Assembly: GCA_965278995.1 (NCBI GenBank)
Contig: OZ257136.1
Span: 5,146,001-5,210,000 of the forward strand
Length of the DNA: 64,000 nucleotides
From: JADJYF01 sp965278995
GTDB lineage: Bacteria > Pseudomonadota > Gammaproteobacteria > Ga0077536
Direction of reading: 5' to 3'
The translations under genes and the position numbers were made by a program. The notes under the pieces were generated by a model that saw only the letters and a list, made by a program, of their open reading frames with translations, did no database searches and was not told the DNA's origin. Shown piece after piece: positions 17,019-25,718 of this stretch. Within the stretch, counting starts at the first letter, position 1, and each line of letters starts with the position of its first letter.

Positions 17019-18176
17019 TCATGCGCTGTCAATCGACGCGTAAATGGCTCGTAGCAGCGTGTGGGCGCGGTCATCGCCGACGGTTCCTTCGCCCATGCGG
17101 TTCATGACGTAGGCCATCGTGAATCCGGCATCGACATCGTTGACCACGAGCGAGCCGCCCCAGCCGCCCCAGTAGCAGACTCTCGCATTCGGGCTCATCG
17201 GATTCCGCGGTGAGTTGAGGCCGTAGCCGACGCCAAAGGTGACGCCGATGCCGAGCACCAGATCTCGGCCGGCCGCCTGCACATCGAAAATTCGATCGAT
17301 GGTTTGGGTCGATAACAGCTCGACCTCACGCAGCGACCCGCCGTGCGACACCGCCGCCTGGGCCAGGGCGACGCCTCGCGCACTGCCGTGTCCACCCGCG
17401 GCGGGGATCTCGGCGCGGCGCCACGGGATCTCCCACGACTGCTCGGCCATGAGGCGCGGATTCGATGCGCGGTAGGGGATGGAATCGCGGTCTGGCGGGA
17501 CCGAACCGTCACCGCTGCCGAACTGCAGTGGCGGGACGGGGATGACCAACGCAACCCGGGTGTCGTGCTCGGCAGCGAGCCCGATGTGGAAGTCGGCCTC
17601 CATCGGGTCGGCGATTTCCTCAGCGAAGAAGCGTCCGACGGTGCGACCATCGACGCGACGTACGACTTCGCCGACAAGGTTTCCCTGAGTGATGCCGTGG
17701 TAGCCGGACTTCCAACCCGGTTCCCACCAGGTCGCCTGGCCGGCCAGCAGTGTGGTGACTTTATGCCAGTCGTAGAGGTCGGTGCCATCGATGCGCTGAT
17801 CCCATGCCGGAAGCCCCGCGGTATGAGACAGCAGATGACGCACCAGCACATTGCCTTTGCCGTTCTGGCCGAACTCCGGCCAATATTTTTCAACCGGCGC
17901 ATCGACATCGACCAGGCCCCGGCTCGCGAGCACAAGCAGCGACAGGCAGCTCATGGTCTTGGTGGTCGAGAACACATTGATGATGGTGTCGCGCTGCCAC
18001 GGGATGGTGCGCTGGGCGTCCTGGAATCCGCCCCAGAGGTCAACCACCAACTCGTCGTTCAAGACGACCGCAACCGCTGCGCCAACATCACCGTTGTCAG
18101 TGAAATTGGCGGCGAAGGCGTCCTTCACAGCCGCGAGTCCGTCGGTACAAGCGCCGCTGATATCGATGTTCATCAT
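17019..18176 (-). CDS. Serine beta-lactamase-fold hydrolase (EstB/class C-like esterase)
   Basis: The 385-residue protein belongs to the beta-lactamase (PF00144-type) family. S-T-T-K at 70-73 is the SxxK nucleophile motif. H-L-L-S-H-T-A-G-L-P follows. A Y-H-G tyrosine motif sits where class C enzymes have Y-x-N, as often seen in the EstB-type esterases. There is no signal peptide, which argues for an intracellular esterase and not an antibiotic resistance enzyme. It lies 60 bp downstream of the PEP-mutase-family gene in the same direction. GGGGAC precedes the double ATG at its start. Confidence 0.88.
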   Translation of the reverse strand: MMNIDISGACTDGLAAVKDAFAANFTDNGDVGAAVAVVLNDELVVDLWGGFQDAQRTIPWQRDTIINVFSTTKTMSCLSLLVLASRGLVDVDAPVEKYWPEFGQNGKGNVLVRHLLSHTAGLPAWDQRIDGTDLYDWHKVTTLLAGQATWWEPGWKSGYHGITQGNLVGEVVRRVDGRTVGRFFAEEIADPMEADFHIGLAAEHDTRVALVIPVPPLQFGSGDGSVPPDRDSIPYRASNPRLMAEQSWEIPWRRAEIPAAGGHGSARGVALAQAAVSHGGSLREVELLSTQTIDRIFDVQAAGRDLVLGIGVTFGVGYGLNSPRNPMSPNARVCYWGGWGGSLVVNDVDAGFTMAYVMNRMGEGTVGDDRAHTLLRAIYASIDSA

Positions 18177-18236
18177 GTCCCCGTTGTTGTACGGCTACGG
18201 GTCAACTCCCGCCGGTGCGTCGCACGTTTGGCGTGG

Positions 18237-19064
18237 CTATTCCTGCGCCGCCTGGCCGATTAACGACGCCAGTTCGCGAAATGGCATACCAGTGGTTGCA
18301 GAAGCCAAATCGCCTTGCAGCAGTTGCTGGGCGGATTTACGCAAATCAGCCATGACGCGCAGGTAGAGAGCGCCGCCGAGGCTCACTCGCTTCACGCCTG
18401 CCTTCTGCACTTCGGCCATGGGTAGCGGACCTGCCATTGTGCCAATGAGCAGATTGACGGGCTTGGGTGCTACCGCCTTCACGATGGCCTCGACATGGCC
18501 TATATCGGACGGGTAAGGGGCATACAGCACGTCGGCGCCGGCCTCGGCGAACGCGGTCAATCTGCGAATGACATCGTCCAGATCCAATCGACCGTGGAGA
18601 TAGTTGTCGGTACGGCCGGTCAGCACGATCCGCCCTTTGGCGGCCTTGCCCGCCGCGCTCATGCGGGCAACTGCGTCGTCGAAGTCGCGGATAGGACTCG
18701 CGGGATCGCCGGACGTGTCCTCGATACCGATCCCGGCCAGTCCGGCCGCGATTGCCGCCTTGACCGTCTCACCGACGTCTTCAGGTGAGTTGCCGTAACC
18801 ATCCTCGAAGTCCCCATTAATGGGGAGTCCGGAGATCCTGCAAAGAAGCGCGGCGTGTTCCAGATGCTGTTGCCGTGATACTGCATGTCGTCCATCCAGC
18901 ACCCCGAGCGAGCACGCCAAGGCTGCCGATGATGTACCCAGCGCTTCAAATCCCGCTTCCTTCAGCAGCAGTGCAGACGCCGCGTCCCAGGGATTGGGCA
19001 TCACGAATCCTTGAGGACGCTGATGGAGGGCTAGAAACCGTTCGTAGCACTCTTGCTGCTTCAT
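18237..19064 (-). CDS. Isocitrate lyase/PEP mutase-family lyase
   Basis: From ATG 19064 the protein has 275 residues. It opens in the family style F-L-A-L-H...F-V-M-P-N-P-W-D-A-A-S. The Mg-binding D-F-E-D-G-Y-G is at 85-91 and I-E-D at 114-116. The K-K-C-G-H active-site loop of isocitrate lyase is absent, so this is one of the oxaloacetate decarboxylase/2,3-dimethylmalate lyase-like members that cleave or form C-C or P-C bonds next to a keto acid. A 17-codon longer start exists at 19115 but TGAGAG sits before 19064. Confidence 0.85.
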   Translation of the reverse strand: MKQQECYERFLALHQRPQGFVMPNPWDAASALLLKEAGFEALGTSSAALACSLGVLDGRHAVSRQQHLEHAALLCRISGLPINGDFEDGYGNSPEDVGETVKAAIAAGLAGIGIEDTSGDPASPIRDFDDAVARMSAAGKAAKGRIVLTGRTDNYLHGRLDLDDVIRRLTAFAEAGADVLYAPYPSDIGHVEAIVKAVAPKPVNLLIGTMAGPLPMAEVQKAGVKRVSLGGALYLRVMADLRKSAQQLLQGDLASATTGMPFRELASLIGQAAQE

Positions 19065-19329
19065 ATCGCTCTCACTGACGTTGAATCCCACTTCGCGCGC
19101 AATCAATTCAGGCACTCTGCACGCAACATTCCTTCTTCATTTCGCGCCTGGTGGATGCCGGATATTGATCAAGTATTGCCGCTGATCGACTCGGTCGGGT
19201 AACGTGATCGCAGCAAGCATCGAACGATTTCTCCGAGGCCAGATCCTACGATTATGTGCCGCCTCACCACCACCACTACCACGATACCCCGGATTGCGGA
19301 GTTATCGAGGAACCTCTACCATCGGCCCA
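19065..19329. other. Intergenic stretch before the cobalamin riboswitch
   Basis: No gene is supported. It separates two divergent transcripts. The only notable text is a CAC-rich run (CACCACCACCACTACCACGA) near 19264-19283. The promoter of the riboswitch transcript should lie here but I cannot name its boxes. Confidence 0.4.
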
Positions 19330-19515
19330 TCGTGCAGAGTACCCGACTGGCGCCGTCAGTCGGGTGAAACGGGAAGCCGGTGAGCAGTGAAAACTGTGAA
19401 CCCGGCACTGCCCCCGCAACGGTAAGTGAAGAGTTCGACGCGCGCAGGCCACTGTGTTCACAGCACGGGAAGGCAGCGGAGAACGCCTGATTCACGAGTC
19501 CGGAGACCGGCCCTG
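19330..19515 (+). ncRNA. Cobalamin riboswitch
   Basis: The stretch contains, in order, the conserved blocks of the B12 aptamer: GGTGAAACGGGAAGCCGGTG, then CCCGGCACTGCCCCCGCAAC with GGTAAG, then GGCCACTG, then CACGGGAAGGC, and finally CACGAGTCCGGAGACCGGCC. The last closes the helix opened by the first. Spacing agrees with known class I adenosylcobalamin aptamers. It is 187 bp upstream of the VPLPA-CTERM gene, with no other gene between, so binding of cobalamin should switch that gene off. Ends are approximate. Confidence 0.92.
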
Positions 19516-19702
19516 TACGTCACTTGATTACCAACCGCGGTGGGCGGTCGGAACAGGATGACGTTGCCAAGTTGCATAGTTCGCCATGTTTGCTGCCGCG
19601 CGCGAAAGGCGTACGGCAACCGCATGCGCGTTAAAACGCAGCTGTCCTCCATGCTGACCTCTCCCCGCTTCAAGCCACCTACAGCTTATCGGGAGACACA
19701 AC

Positions 19703-20500
19703 ATGTCGAACATTCGATCAACCACCTCCGTCGTAGCCATCCTCGCCGGCGTATTCGCGCTTGATGCAGGTGCCGCGGTCCTCACCAACCCTGCAGTTGC
19801 GCCTGGCAGCGTCTTGTCCTGGGCGGATGGGGTGTATGCGTTCGCGCCGGGGCCACAGAACATTTCCGTGATCGGCAGTCCACCAGCCGCGGGCGGTGCA
19901 CCCGCTAACGCCATTGGCGCGCAGAACGCTACGACGGTCGCGCTCGGTGACGGCGGCTACATCACGCTATCCTTCTCCACGGCAATCCGCAATGCGGCTG
20001 GGGCCGACTTTGCCGTGTTCGAAAATGCATTCGCATCATCAGGGCTGGTGTTCGCCGAGATGGGCTTTGTCGCCGTATCGAGCGATGGTGTGAATTTCGC
20101 GTCGTTCGACACGATTTACGACAGTCCGACCATCAACGAAAGCTTTGGTCCTGGCTTCCGCCTGATCGACATTCAAGCAGTCAACAATTTCGCCGGAATA
20201 CACAATACGGGTGTGGGCACCGGCTTTGATCTGACTGATCTTCTCGGGCATGCATCCGTAGTGGCCGGTCTCGTCGACCCCGACCTGATCCGATACGTGC
20301 GAATCACCGACGTGGTCGGCAACGGCTCGACATTCGACAGCCTCGGGAACGCGATCTTCGACCCATTCCCCACGCCATTCGCAAGCGGTGGTTTGGATCT
20401 CGACGCCATCGGCGCGATCAACACCGTGCCATTGCCGGTACCGTTCGTGCTGCTTGCCAGCGCATTGGGGATGACGGGCATATTCGCGCGGCGTCGTTAA
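19703..20500 (+). CDS. VPLPA-CTERM surface protein under cobalamin riboswitch control
   Basis: The 265-residue protein has a signal peptide (about 1-24) and a C-terminal sorting signal: V-P-L-P-V-P-F, a hydrophobic helix, then A-R-R-R. This is the VPLPA variant of PEP-CTERM, cut by an exosortase. The middle reads G-D-G-G-Y-I-T-L-S-F, then G-A-D-F-A-V-F-E-N-A-F, F-A-E-M-G-F-V-A-V-S-S-D-G, and later F-D-L-T-D-L-L-G and Y-V-R-I-T-D-V-V-G. I recall this pattern from uncharacterised surface proteins that sit beside cobalamin uptake genes. With the riboswitch, the simplest idea is a cell-surface or extracellular corrinoid-binding protein. No BtuB gene lies next to it. GGGAG precedes the start. Confidence 0.82.
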   Translation: MSNIRSTTSVVAILAGVFALDAGAAVLTNPAVAPGSVLSWADGVYAFAPGPQNISVIGSPPAAGGAPANAIGAQNATTVALGDGGYITLSFSTAIRNAAGADFAVFENAFASSGLVFAEMGFVAVSSDGVNFASFDTIYDSPTINESFGPGFRLIDIQAVNNFAGIHNTGVGTGFDLTDLLGHASVVAGLVDPDLIRYVRITDVVGNGSTFDSLGNAIFDPFPTPFASGGLDLDAIGAINTVPLPVPFVLLASALGMTGIFARRR

Positions 20501-20512
20501 GGACTAGGCGAA

Positions 20513-20547
20513 AGAACAATCCCCCGGCAAAGCCGGGGGATTGTTCT
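20513..20547 (+). terminator. Strong hairpin terminator after the surface protein gene
   Basis: A perfect 16-bp stem, AGAACAATCCCCCGGC paired to its complement with an AAA loop, starts 12 bp after the stop codon. There is no long T run, but the stem is GC-rich and ends in an A/T part that could serve in both directions. It isolates the riboswitch gene from the amidase. Confidence 0.85.
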
Positions 20548-20657
20548 AATGCGTATCACGATAATGACCCAGGCGGGGCATTGTCCAATTTCCTTTTGCA
20601 TTAAATGATGAAAGGTGCGTCTATTCATTTTTATTCGCAGATGCGATAGGAGCTTGT

Positions 20658-22103
20658 ATGGCGATAGCGGAATACGATGATCTGGACGCCGTAGCAATGG
20701 CCGACCTGGTGCGAAAACGTGAGGTCACGGCATTGGAGCTCGCCGAGGAGGCGATCACACGCATTGAGAAGCTCAATCCGCAACTCAATGCGGTGGTCTT
20801 GAAAATGTACGAGCACGCGCGCGAAACAGCGCGCAGTGCCCTGCCCGAAGGACCTTTTACGGGTGTCCCATTCCTGGTCAAGGACATGACCTCGCACTAC
20901 ACCGGGTTTCCGACCACGCACGGCTGCAAGTTTCTAGTCGACATCGGTCCTTCCGATCACGATACGGAAATCATCAAACGCTTCAAGAAAGCCGGGTTGG
21001 TGACCGTGGCCAAAACCAGCACGCCGGAATTCGCGCTCAGCGCGACTACCGAGCCGACCTTTCGCGGTCCAGCCCATAACCCTTGGGACCTCAGTCGCAC
21101 ACCGGGTGGATCAAGCGGCGGTTCATCCGCAGCCATTGCGGCGCGGATAGTGCCCATGGCCCATGGTGGCGACGGCGGCGGTTCGCTTCGCATGCCTGCC
21201 TCATGCTGTGGCATCGTTGGCTTCAAGCCCTCCCGGATGCGCACGCCGCATGGCCCCGACTCCAGCTCGCTCTGGGAATCCTGCTGCGGTGAATTCGCGA
21301 TGACCCGCAGCGTTCGGGATTCTGCCTATCTGCTTGATGCGGTATCAGGACAGGATGTGGGCGCTTATTACTCGGCGCCGCCAAAAGAGCGACCGTATGC
21401 CGATGAGATCCTTCGCGCACCGAAAAAATTGCGGATTGCGTGGTCGGCCTCCGGTCCTACGAATGTGACGCCACACCCTGATTGCGTGGTGGCAGTCCAG
21501 CACGCCGCGAAGCTGTGTGCCGACCTTGGGCATCATGTCGAAGAAGCCACGCCGCGCTTGACTCCAGCGATGCTGGAGAAAATGCGCGATAGTTATCTCG
21601 GCATGTTCGCGGTTGAAACAGCATGCGACGTTGACGAAATGGCGGCACTGGTAGGCCGGACCCCTACCGCCGACGATTTTGAGCCCGCGAATTGGGCGCT
21701 TATCGAGCGTGGTTGGCGTTACAACGGCGCGGACGCCGTCCGTTTCAAACGCGGTCTGCATGACGTGGCGCGCGCTGTTGGACCATTTTTTGAACAGTAC
21801 GATATCTACCTATCACCAACAGTGGCGCAACCGCCCATCCCCTTGGGCCGTCTGGACCCGAACATGAAAGATGACACTGAATATTGGAATCTCATGCTCG
21901 AATTCATGCCATTCACGGCGCTGTTCAATATCACCGGTTCGGCTGGGGTGTCGCTCCCGCTCTGGTGGAACGCTGCGAATCTACCGATAGGCGTGCAATT
22001 TCTATCGCGTATGGGCGAGGATGGCGTGCTGTTTCAACTGGCATCACAGCTGGAAAAAGTTCAGCCCTGGCAGCATCGCAAGCCGCCGTTGATAGGCGGA
22101 TAA
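20658..22103 (+). CDS. Amidase-signature enzyme, NylA-like
   Basis: The 481-residue amidase has the Lys-Ser-Ser triad of the AS family at Lys75 (in L-V-K-D-M-T), Ser152 (in P-G-G-S-S-G-G-S-S) and Ser176. The last lies in G-G-D-G-G-G-S-L-R-M-P-A, where most members have D-T-G-G-S. Over its length it resembles 6-aminohexanoate cyclic dimer hydrolase NylA (E-L-V/L-V-R start, T-E-P-x-x-x-G-x-x-x-N-P-W, P-W-x-x-R-x-P at the end). So a cyclic or linear amide substrate is likely, but natural substrates of the group are unknown. AGGAG precedes the start. It has its own transcript after the terminator at 20513-20547. Confidence 0.87.
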   Translation: MAIAEYDDLDAVAMADLVRKREVTALELAEEAITRIEKLNPQLNAVVLKMYEHARETARSALPEGPFTGVPFLVKDMTSHYTGFPTTHGCKFLVDIGPSDHDTEIIKRFKKAGLVTVAKTSTPEFALSATTEPTFRGPAHNPWDLSRTPGGSSGGSSAAIAARIVPMAHGGDGGGSLRMPASCCGIVGFKPSRMRTPHGPDSSSLWESCCGEFAMTRSVRDSAYLLDAVSGQDVGAYYSAPPKERPYADEILRAPKKLRIAWSASGPTNVTPHPDCVVAVQHAAKLCADLGHHVEEATPRLTPAMLEKMRDSYLGMFAVETACDVDEMAALVGRTPTADDFEPANWALIERGWRYNGADAVRFKRGLHDVARAVGPFFEQYDIYLSPTVAQPPIPLGRLDPNMKDDTEYWNLMLEFMPFTALFNITGSAGVSLPLWWNAANLPIGVQFLSRMGEDGVLFQLASQLEKVQPWQHRKPPLIGG

Positions 22104-22179
22104 ATAGCAGGGTCGGCGCTCGAAGGGCGCGTTAGCGCGTTAGTATGACCTATGCACTCGCGGCAAAAGGCGACACTCC

Positions 22180-22845
22180 ATGTCTTACAAGACGTTGAAC
22201 CTCGATTCCACGCTTTACGAATATTTGTGTCGCGTCTCGCTGCGCGAACCGGCGGTATTGAGCGAGTTACGCGCAGAAACCGCTGCGCTGCCGATGGCGA
22301 TGATGCAGATTGCGCCGGAGCAAGGTCAGTTCATGAGCCTGCTCGCCCGCATCTGTGGCGCGCGCAAGGCGCTCGAGATCGGGGTCTTCACCGGCTATAG
22401 CAGTTTGAGCGTGGCGCTGACCTTGCCCGCGGACGGGCGCCTCATCGCGTGCGACGTCAATGCCGAATGGACTGCCATAGCGCAGCGCTACTGGGCGCGC
22501 GCCGGTGTCGCTGAAAAAATCGAACTCCACCTGGCGCCAGCACTCGCAACGCTCGATAGCTTGCTCGCGAGTGGCCATGCCGGCAGCATCGACTTCACGT
22601 TCATCGATGCAGACAAGAGCAATTACCAGAGCTATTTCGAACGCGCCCTGACGTTGTCGCGAGCAGGCGCTTTGATCGTGGTCGACAACGTCCTATGGAG
22701 CGGCAAGGTCGCCAGTCCGGCTGCTGCCGGCGACGCCGACACTGCCGCCCTGCAAGCCTTCAATGAGCGTCTGCGCGACGACGATCGCGTCGACTTGGCC
22801 ATGCTGGCGGTGGCCGATGGAATTACCATCGTGCGCAAGCGGTAA
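22180..22845 (+). CDS. Class I SAM-dependent O-methyltransferase (CCoAOMT type)
   Basis: The 221-residue protein belongs to the methyltransferase 3 family. It shows A-L-E-I-G-V-F-T-G-Y-S-S as SAM motif I, then F-I-D-A-D-K-S-N-Y with the metal-binding aspartates, and V-V-D-N-V-L-W-S-G. Members methylate catechol-type hydroxyls with Mg2+. It lies 76 bp after the amidase in the same direction and may be co-transcribed. It is convergent with the SDR gene, 36 bp away. Confidence 0.9.
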   Translation: MSYKTLNLDSTLYEYLCRVSLREPAVLSELRAETAALPMAMMQIAPEQGQFMSLLARICGARKALEIGVFTGYSSLSVALTLPADGRLIACDVNAEWTAIAQRYWARAGVAEKIELHLAPALATLDSLLASGHAGSIDFTFIDADKSNYQSYFERALTLSRAGALIVVDNVLWSGKVASPAAAGDADTAALQAFNERLRDDDRVDLAMLAVADGITIVRKR

Positions 22846-22881
22846 GGCGCGCCCGTGTTCATCACATAGCCGGACGAATTC

Positions 22882-23625
22882 CTAGAACGCCTCCTTATAC
22901 GGCCTCAAATCCAGCTCATGTGTCCAAGCCGACCGCGCCTGCCTGTGCACCAGCCAGTAGTTCTCCGCGACATCATCGACATTGAGCAGTCCATCTTCCC
23001 CAAGTCGCTCCACAATCGAAGGCACGGCAGACTTGAGCCGGGTCCCGGAAACAGCGCCATCGATGACGATGTGCGCGACATGCACGCCTTGCGGGCCATA
23101 TTCGCGTGCCATGCTCTGCGCGACCATGCGCAGGCCGGACTTGGCGGCGGCGAATTGGGCGAAGGACGGTTTGCCGCGCAGGCTGCCGGAGGCGCCGGTA
23201 AAGAGAACGGTACCGCGGCCTAGAGGCGCGAAATGGCGTACGGCTTCGCGGCCGACGATGAATCCGGCCAGGCAGTTCTGGCGCCAGATCTCCTCGAACT
23301 GACCGACGGTCAGTTCGCTGAACTTAAGCGGCTGGTTGAGGCTCGCGGAGTTGAATACAACGGCGTCGACCGGTGCGTGGTCGTGCTTTCCGGACATGGC
23401 GTGCTCGAACAGCGCAACGACCTGGGCTTCGGCGGTCGTGTCCAGTACGTAAGGTTCCGCGCTGCCGCCGGCTGCCTGTATGCTCTCCGCAACGCGGCCG
23501 ATCTTGGCGGCCGTGCGGCCGCCGACGATGACGTGATAGCCGCCGCTCGCGAAGCGCCGGCACACGGCCGCGCCGATGCCTTCTTCTGCGCCGACGCCGA
23601 TGATGACTGCTGTCGGTGTGCTCAT
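22882..23625 (-). CDS. SDR-family oxidoreductase with Phe in place of the catalytic Tyr
   Basis: The 247-residue protein has the Rossmann opening A-V-I-I-G-V-G-A-E-E-G-I-G and V-F-N-S-A-S-L in place of N-N-A-G. Where SDRs have Y-x-x-x-K it has F-A-A-A-K (in S-F-A-Q-F-A-A-A-K-S-G), so the usual proton-donor tyrosine seems to be missing while the lysine and the serine block G-A-S-G-S remain. It was started at ATG 23625 because the 39-codon extension upstream has no SDR character. Divergent from the MaoC-like gene, 267 bp away. It may be a non-catalytic or altered SDR. Confidence 0.82.
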   Translation of the reverse strand: MSTPTAVIIGVGAEEGIGAAVCRRFASGGYHVIVGGRTAAKIGRVAESIQAAGGSAEPYVLDTTAEAQVVALFEHAMSGKHDHAPVDAVVFNSASLNQPLKFSELTVGQFEEIWRQNCLAGFIVGREAVRHFAPLGRGTVLFTGASGSLRGKPSFAQFAAAKSGLRMVAQSMAREYGPQGVHVAHIVIDGAVSGTRLKSAVPSIVERLGEDGLLNVDDVAENYWLVHRQARSAWTHELDLRPYKEAF

Positions 23626-23892
23626 GCCTGTAAACCTGCCGTGAATGTCTGGTCCCGCCACTATGCAGCGGTTGTGGTCGGTCCGGGTATTCAATTGTGC
23701 AATGAGGTTCATTCTGTTGGCGAATGGTTGGTGGCCGCGCAACTGTCGGGACGGATGGGAGCGGGTAACATGGCGCAGAAGGCGGGGCAGATTTCAGCGC
23801 GACGAACACGCGCCGTGCCAGGACCGGCTCTCTGCGCCAATGCGTGTCACGATTGCAGTCGGTTCCAAGAGACCAGCAGCGGAGAGACTCAA

Positions 23893-24747
23893 ATGCCACT
23901 TCCTTCCACCTTAGTCGGCCGTGTCACGTCGCCACGCGAGGTGCCGGTCGATGCGCGCTGGATGATGGCCTATGCCGCGGGTCTCGGCGAGACTGCGGCG
24001 TGCTATTTCGACACGGTCGCGGGCATCGTCCCGCACCCGGTGTTCCCGGTCTGTCTTGAGTGGGATCCGATCCTGGACATGCGCTTCGGGCCAGGAACAG
24101 AAACGATGAGCGTGGTGGAACAGGCGCGCGCGGTGCATGCCGATCATGATCTGCACCTGTTGTCGCCGTTGCGCGCGGGCGAGCGCTATACGACGACTTG
24201 CACGGCCATCGCAGTCGAGCAGCGTTCTCCGGGCGCTTATCTGCTGAAGCGCATCGATACCCGCGACGCGCAGGGCAAGGTAGTGTGCCGCACCTTTCAG
24301 GGCACGCTATATCGCGGCGTCGCAATCGACGGCGCGCCAGCGAGTATCGACAGTGCGCCCTCGTGCCCGACGGCGGAGTCAGGCACATCGATCAGCCGCC
24401 CGATTGCCATCGCGGCGAACGCGGCGCACGTCTACACGGAGTGTGCGCGGATCTGGAATCCCATCCATACCGATCGCGCGCACGCACTCGCCGCCGGATT
24501 GCCCGACATCATTCTGCACGGCACGGCGACGCTCGCGCTTGCCGTGTCGGCGATCGTCGATGCGCGGCTCGATGGCGATCCGACGCGGGTCGTGCGCCTC
24601 GGTGGCCGCTTCAGCGGCATGGTGCTCATGCCTTCGAGTCTGCAGGTCGTGATCGTGGGCGAGGATGCGCACACGGTCGTGTTCGAGGTGTCGAATGCTG
24701 AAGCTGGGTCAGTGATTCGGCGCGGGTTCGTCGGCCTGCGGGAGTGA
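23893..24747 (+). CDS. MaoC/FAS1-like double hot-dog dehydratase
   Basis: The 284-residue protein looks like two hot-dog domains. The C-terminal one has A-R-I-W-N-P-I-H-T-D-R-A-H-A, then I-I-L-H-G-T-A-T. These fit the N-x-I-H-x-D and H-G elements of the (R)-specific enoyl-CoA hydratase (MaoC) motif. The N-terminal half resembles the FAS1-like dehydratase half. It should hydrate or dehydrate an acyl-CoA. The start was set at ATG 23893, 12 bp after GGAGAG; a longer frame upstream is antisense to the SDR and is not credible. Together with phaC such an enzyme could feed hydroxyacyl-CoA into PHA, but this is inference. Confidence 0.8.
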   Translation: MPLPSTLVGRVTSPREVPVDARWMMAYAAGLGETAACYFDTVAGIVPHPVFPVCLEWDPILDMRFGPGTETMSVVEQARAVHADHDLHLLSPLRAGERYTTTCTAIAVEQRSPGAYLLKRIDTRDAQGKVVCRTFQGTLYRGVAIDGAPASIDSAPSCPTAESGTSISRPIAIAANAAHVYTECARIWNPIHTDRAHALAAGLPDIILHGTATLALAVSAIVDARLDGDPTRVVRLGGRFSGMVLMPSSLQVVIVGEDAHTVVFEVSNAEAGSVIRRGFVGLRE

Positions 24748-24825
24748 AGAGACCTGGGCGCGCGCATTTTCCGCGCAGGCCTTCTCGACGGTGATCCGAC
24801 ACGCATCCTCCAACACCCTGTAGCA

Positions 24826-25620
24826 ATGATCATCGATCCCGACCCTGACGGCATCCATCGTCGGCGGCTGCGCAGCAACCGTTCACGGCCGCGCCCGGGA
24901 CGTCGCTCGGATGGTCGCTCGGGTGGTCGCTGGTGGGCCTGGCTGTTCGGCGTTCCCTGTCTGTTGATCGTACTGTCGGCCTTGATGGTCGCGAGCCTGC
25001 GCGTCATCAATCCGCCGCAGACGGCGTTCATGCTGGCGGCACGTATCGATGCGGCTCTGGAAGGTCGACGTCCGTTCAACCTGCAGTACCGCTGGGTCGA
25101 TGCGCGGTCCATTTCACCGTGGGCCGGCGTTGCCGTAATTGCTGCCGAGGATCAAAAATTTCCGCATCACCACGGTTTCGATCTCGATGCGCTGGAAGAC
25201 GCACTCGCCGCGCATCGCGAGGGTGCGCGGTTGCGCGGTGCGAGTACGGTCTCGCAGCAGCTCGCCAAGAACCTGTTCCTGTGGTCGGGACGGAGCTGGT
25301 TGCGCAAGGCGCTCGAAGCCTGGTTCACCATTCTGCTCGAGGTCTGCCTGCCCAAGGGCCGCATCCTCGAGATATATCTGAACGTGGTCGAATTCGGCGA
25401 CGGGATCTACGGGGTCGACGCTGCAAGCTCGCATTATTTCGGCCATCCGCCGGCGACGCTTTCGGTGCAGGAATCCGCGGCACTCGCGGCCGTCCTGCCA
25501 AGCCCGCGACGTTACAGCGTGACAGCGCCGTCGCTGTACGTTCGCGGGCGTCAGGCGTGGATCCGAGATCAGATGACGCAGTTGGGAGGGACGAGTGTGC
25601 TGAGTACGCTGATGCGTTGA
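24826..25620 (+). CDS. mtgA: Monofunctional peptidoglycan transglycosylase
   Basis: The 264-residue protein has an arginine-rich cytoplasmic N-terminus, one membrane helix (about 36-58) and a GT51 domain. The catalytic glutamate is Glu108 in A-A-E-D-Q-K-F-P-H-H. G-A-S-T-V-S-Q-Q-L-A-K-N, R-K-A-L-E and G-R-I-L-E-I-Y-L-N follow. It polymerises lipid II at the inner membrane. It lies 98 bp before sapC in the same direction. Whether it belongs with the export genes, for example to let a large adhesin pass the wall, is open. Confidence 0.95.
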   Translation: MIIDPDPDGIHRRRLRSNRSRPRPGRRSDGRSGGRWWAWLFGVPCLLIVLSALMVASLRVINPPQTAFMLAARIDAALEGRRPFNLQYRWVDARSISPWAGVAVIAAEDQKFPHHHGFDLDALEDALAAHREGARLRGASTVSQQLAKNLFLWSGRSWLRKALEAWFTILLEVCLPKGRILEIYLNVVEFGDGIYGVDAASSHYFGHPPATLSVQESAALAAVLPSPRRYSVTAPSLYVRGRQAWIRDQMTQLGGTSVLSTLMR

Positions 25621-25718
25621 GCCTTGGCCCTGGATCACAATAACGCGCGGACATGGGATGTTCCCGGATCGTCGGTGTGCTAACGTCTAGCCCCTTCGGC
25701 AACAGGGGTAACGGGATC

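Noticed and set aside
17019..18176. Antibiotic resistance beta-lactamase
   Set aside because: S-x-x-K is present but there is no signal peptide, and the Y-H-G motif and length fit intracellular EstB-type esterases better.
23233..23892. 220-codon N-terminal extension of the MaoC-like gene
   Set aside because: It is antisense to the SDR gene, has no domain character, and a good ribosome site fits the start at 23893.
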